From Rhyacichthys aspro (lineage: Eukaryota > Chordata > Actinopteri > Gobiiformes > Rhyacichthyidae): a stretch of DNA of 64,000 nt. The notes under the pieces are model-generated. The model was given only the letters and a program-made list of their open reading frames with translations, searched no databases and was not told the DNA's origin. The stretch spans positions 18,670,044-18,734,043 of the forward strand of contig CM072158.1 of NCBI GenBank assembly GCA_036850595.1, in the 5' to 3' direction. Below, piece by piece: positions 59,957 to 64,000 of the stretch. Made by a program: the position numbers and the translations under genes. Numbering within the stretch: the first letter of the stretch is position 1; the number at the start of each line of letters is the position of its first letter.

Positions 59957-61274
59957 ATCTCATGCTCGGTGTGTTTTTAGCTTTAAATCTCATGGTTAAT
60001 GGTATAGTGATGCTATGTATAATTCTCTGACCTCCTTGAAAACTATAAATGTCTTCTTGTGGAAAACTATAGCCACATCAAATCCAGCTAAAAACAGAGG
60101 TTGTTGTAAACACAGTGACTGCTGCGTGTTTTGGATGTGAACTGTGCCACAAAAATAGAATTTCCTCCTTGAATTAAGCCATACCATTTATTCCATACAG
60201 CAGATGTCACAGCGTAGTCCTAGTTTGGAGAAGCAGACAGGGACATTTCCACAGGGACTCAACCTATACTATGATGTGTGGTCGAGTGAGGATGTATTCA
60301 CAAGAAATGTACCTGGAAATTACCTACACTTTGGTTTTGACTACATTGAAGTTTATGCCAGTGTCAGTTATATGTCAAAATAAATGTATGTAAAACCATT
60401 CTTCTTCAACTTGTAGAGGCCTTGATAGTATTTTCACTGTTCCCATTGGCAGACATTCATGACTCAAAGCCTGTGTCATTGCTCCTGTCTGCTTCTCCAA
60501 ACTAGTGTCTCATTAGACCTGAATTTACAAAATATTGGACTATTTTTTGTAATGCACTTGAATTGTGAGCAAAAAAAAGTAGGACAGCAATACATATAAA
60601 ATAATTAATACACTGGTCAGACATGTTTGTTTGCAACAGAAAGATCCAATTCTCTTTTTGATTGAGTGGAAGTACTAAGGGGAAAGGCTACAAACCCCTT
60701 CAAACAGAGATTTTTAGGGAAAATTAAGTGATAAAAAATGTCCCAGTTTACCCGCGCACTGGCTGTGAAAGATATGCATAAATGTAACTAATTTCCGCAT
60801 TAACAATGATGTTCAATTACGACAGTCCGATCTTGTATGGACCAGGGCCAAGATGAGGGCTAAGGCGAGGAAAAGGGAAAGGTTCTAAGTGGGGGAAATG
60901 GGATTAGACTTTACAGTAGAATGGCCTCTGTATCTGAGTCCAAACATGATCTTGTTCTGCAGCTCAGTCAGCACTGAGTTATTGACATGTGACGGATGAA
61001 GACAGATGTCAAGAATGAGTTGGTTCAGTCCAGGGTTAACCAGCGATCCACCTGAACTGAAAACATGCACTATTATTCTCCTCACAGGAAACTCCTTTAC
61101 AAATGTGCTCACAGTTCAGCACAAATGAAGACTGATGGGACAGGCCCACTTTAAGGAGGTATCGTCCTTTATGAGCACCAACAGGATGAATAGCTTTCTT
61201 CTGTTTTCTGTTTTTGGTCATTAAGCTTCTTATCAACCCTCCAAATGTAAAGTTATTGTGTATTTCATCACTGT
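59957..61274. other. Non-coding DNA
   Basis: Nothing certain. A 75-codon minus-strand frame ends at 60885 but opens only with a GTG and has no recognised domain. Confidence 0.4.
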
Positions 61275-61286
61275 TTGTTTGTAATG

Positions 61287-61473
61287 AGCCGTACAAATGT
61301 ACTCCAGGAACCTAAATCAACCTCGCAGGAGCTTATTATGTGTCGCAAGGAGGTCTACTGCAATGATTCTCTGTGGTACAAGTCGTTAGTGGGACATAGA
61401 AGTCACAAGGTTAAACAACCATTAGATAGTGTTACCCATACAGTGAAGAGACCTTGCAGGAGTTTGCAAAGGG
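61287..61473 (+). CDS. Possible coding exon of unknown function
   Basis: An open frame with ATG at 61284 to 61286 (GTAATGAGC, purine at -3) reads MSRTNVLQEPKS and continues to CAAAGG|GTAAGT, a strong donor near 61473/61474. A CTCCAG acceptor-like site lies at about 61300-61305. Content is Lys/Arg/Ser-rich without a known domain. Its phase does not match the donor at 59018. This is weak evidence; it may be chance. Confidence 0.2.
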
Positions 61474-62530
61474 TAAGTACTTTAAATGAATACCTAGATT
61501 TGATTGGATGAACCACCTGTAACTGCCTATTACTTGTAAATGTTATCCAATCAGACCATTGTCATGTTGTAAGAGATAAATAAGATACATCATGCCCAAT
61601 ACTGCCAAACCATTGGTCAAAAACCAGACCCAGTTTGTGAGAAATAATAGTGTGTGATAAGGACAAGATGGTTTTCAATGGCTTTGTGAACTTACAAATC
61701 TTGTGAGAATCCAGATGCTGCACATGTTAAATGACCGCCATAATCTAATTTGCCCTGCTAGAGTCTAAAAATGAACCAAAAAAATAGATTATAACATTCA
61801 AACATAAAATTTTGCAATGGTAAATTACTTTTGTTTATTGGGACTCTGTCTGTTTGGTGAATTTCCACTTAAGCACTTATTCACCAAAGAAAGGCTTGCA
61901 GAACTCTACAAGTCATTCATCACTTGTTACTCGTTGAAGTACAGCAGAAAGTGTGAAAGTCAAAGTGTTCAGTTAATAAAAACTATCTAGAAATAAAATC
62001 TGTGAATGATATTAATGGACTAATTAAGGCAGTAAATATATCTGATGACTAATGAAATAACAGGCTGGGCACATATCAGTGTTAGGCACTTACTTAAAAC
62101 AAACTAGGTAATATTGCCACCTAGTGTAGACACGGGATACTGCAATCACAACCCTGAGAAATATCTGTTATAGTATGCAGTGTAATAATGTATCGCTGTA
62201 TATTATTTTATATACAGCGATAAATTAAGATACAACTTAATCAGTCCAATTCATTGATTAATTGTATTTTTAACGCCACCAAACAAGTTTAATGTAAAAA
62301 AAAAAAAACAACTACCTAATATCCTTTGTTGCATAAACAGCACATTGAAGCAATAGTGCGATCTAAAAAAAAAGAAGGCTTTTCTTACTTTGTATTACTT
62401 TTCCAAATACCAGCGAAACACATTTGGACTCCCTGAAGGAAATGTATGATCATTGAGCTCACGTGCTTTGTTGTTGGAAAGATACTGGAAGTTATTTTTT
62501 CCCAGGTTTTTGAACGCGTCACTTTGGCGC
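61474..62530. other. Non-coding DNA
   Basis: Contains the small hairpin at 62191-62222 and an A-run at 62297-62309. No gene is supported. Confidence 0.45.
62191..62222. repeat. Perfect 13-bp hairpin
   Basis: Arms TATCGCTGTATAT (62191-62203) and its exact inverse (62210-62222) flank a 6-base T-rich loop. Function unknown. Confidence 0.75.
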
Positions 62531-62608
62531 ATGTCTGTTTCATCACGGATAAACAAAACCACACGAGCCATCAACACTATAAGGGCTCTGAGAACTAGTC
62601 ACGTTCAG
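62531..62608 (+). CDS. Possible first exon encoding a presequence-like peptide
   Basis: From ATG 62531 (GCGCATG, G at -3) 26 codons run to GTTCAG|GTAAAA at 62608. The peptide begins MSVSSRINKTTRAINTIRAL, rich in Arg/Ser/Thr with no acidic residue, like a mitochondrial targeting sequence. A good acceptor (pyrimidine tract then TTTTTCAG) lies at 63488. Joined in phase 0 it adds only 15 codons (starting EMAQTVRV) before a stop, so a full protein is not supported. The region around it is CpG-richer than its flank. Possibly a short peptide, an alternative leader exon, or chance. Confidence 0.22.
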
Positions 62609-64000
62609 GTAAAACTCTTAATCAACTGCTATTTACGCCGTTTAGTGTCTGTTTTGGACATTATTGCTGTCGACAGATTGTACATTTGAGTAAAGAGGTC
62701 AGCTAAACAGCGGTCTTTGCTAACAATTAGCTAAGCTGTCACTATGCTAGCTGACAGGATAACTCCAATACAAGATTCATTTGGACAAACTTGTTTTAAC
62801 GTGAATAGTCTTTGTATAGGCCTCAGAAAGTTATTCATTAACATTCACGTCGCTACCCACTTGTAAATGACTGGACTGTTATTCAGTACATGTTCGTATT
62901 CATAATATTGACAGCACTGAGTGATATGTGCTTAGGCCTTGCTAAACTTATTTGTTTCCGGCATCAAAGTGAGCTAACTACATGATGAGTAGATTGGCCA
63001 CAGCGATTCATTTGTCAGTTGATGATACAGCATCGGTTTAGTCAGAAGCATTGTCGTTGGTTTTGACTTATGACTAACCTACGCTTTCTAAACTCGATGA
63101 CAGATTGGTATGTGGCTGTAATGAGAGCGTTTCAATTAGAGGTGGGACGTATGAGGTTCTGACGGTAATAAAAAATATCACGGTATGGCGGTATTGGTTA
63201 AAGCTTCAAATGCATTGCTTTCCAGGGAAATTGGGCCTAGGTAAATGTTTTTATTCAGTCATACACTAGGATGAATATTGTAGTACATGATTCCAAATAC
63301 ATTAATGAATTCTAAAACAAAACTGCAGTGCCTTTAAGGGAGGGCTTTAGCTGCTGTTACTGCTCCATTCATGCAGAACCGCATCAGCATTTAACACTTT
63401 TGTTTTGAATTGCCTATACAGCCTTTTTTTTTTTTAAACACTGATTGAATTTATTTTCATCAACAATCTTTCTGTTGTAATTTTTCAGGAAATGGCACAG
63501 ACAGTGCGTGTTACTTTACAAAGACGGTTCTACTGAAGCATTTGAATGAAGATTTATCAGCATTATGCTGCTATGTTTGATTCACATTTAAGCACTGGGC
63601 CATCATTAAACTCACAACTTCACTTTTGCTGCCTGTCTAAGTTTTGATGGATTAACTGACACAGCAGAGATGCGTAACGGAAAATAAGTAATCATACAAA
63701 CATGGGTTTCATCAGACACCACAGAAATAGTTGGTGAATTTAAACGTGCTTCCATTTAGCTCTCAGTGGTCCCCCCATCAAACACCAGCACAAATACTGC
63801 ACTGTTTAGACTTAGCCTGCCTGTTCTCTGTCCTCTGTCAGTCTTTAAATGTGTCCCGTTTCTTCTCTTATAGAGTCTTTAAAGTAATTATCCAAATGAA
63901 ATGAAATCCAAACAAATCCACATATTGGTTTAATTAACGTGAACGTTATCCAACACAAAAGAGTGAAGGAAAAAGACTAGCCTCACCGCTCGCTTACGTG
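62609..64000. other. Non-coding or intronic DNA at the right edge
   Basis: Apart from the acceptor-like site at 63488 nothing is supported. A T-run lies at 63424-63434. The sequence ends without a recognisable boundary. Confidence 0.4.

Noticed and set aside
60885..61112. 75-codon minus-strand open frame with protein-like composition
   Set aside because: Opens with GTG, a stop lies just upstream, and I recognise no family; too weak to call an exon.
62395..62577. 60-codon minus-strand open frame
   Set aside because: Overlaps the plus-strand candidate exon; opens close to a TTG/ATG pair without acceptor support and no family is recognised.

Overview
This window looks like nuclear DNA from a teleost fish. 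It is AT-rich, full of microsatellites and overwhelmingly non-coding. Almost everything recognisable is a fish-type mobile element: a DIRS1-like tyrosine-recombinase retrotransposon, a tRNA-headed SINE with an (AATG)n tail, hAT-, Tc1- and TTAA-type DNA transposon remnants, and an L1/Tx1-like LINE fragment. There is no bacterial or organellar gene organisation. Most long open frames are chance or repeat-derived.

Left end (1-5.5 kb, minus strand): the best host-gene evidence is one first coding exon (5034-4884). It has a good Kozak ATG, a signal-peptide-like stretch, the mature start PTYIWQTG and a consensus donor. It resembles the start of thrombospondin type-1 domain protein THSD7A. Positions 1-4883 would then be intron 1, and 5035-5480 would be the GC-rich leader and promoter.

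Middle (5.5-49 kb): a gene-poor interval of mobile-element debris. It holds a 501-bp element with a 9-bp target duplication nested in a hAT-like element (8.8-9.7 kb), and a second copy of the same element at 38.4 kb. It also holds a deleted Tc1 transposase (11.3 kb), a LINE tail (13.4 kb), a 961-bp TTAA element (20.4 kb), a degenerate A-rich tandem array (22.8-23.5 kb), a hAT miniature element (42.8 kb) and a SINE with a 14-bp duplication (46.1 kb). Non-transposon highlights are an array of four RFX/X-box palindromes (35.75-35.96 kb), an orphan CpG-rich block (37 kb), and two CTCF-like motifs in convergent orientation (16.29 and 42.33 kb).

49.2-54.1 kb: a complete-length but decayed DIRS1-like retrotransposon. 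Inverted terminal repeats, the internal complementary region, and gag, reverse transcriptase/RNase H and tyrosine recombinase frames can all be traced, and both ends map to the base. A palindromic MITE with intact arms lies about 50 bp downstream.

Right end (54-64 kb): mostly unannotated DNA. Three plus-strand candidate exons with consensus donors lie at 58.85, 61.3 and 62.5 kb. They are divergent from the THSD7-like gene and I could not assign them to a family.
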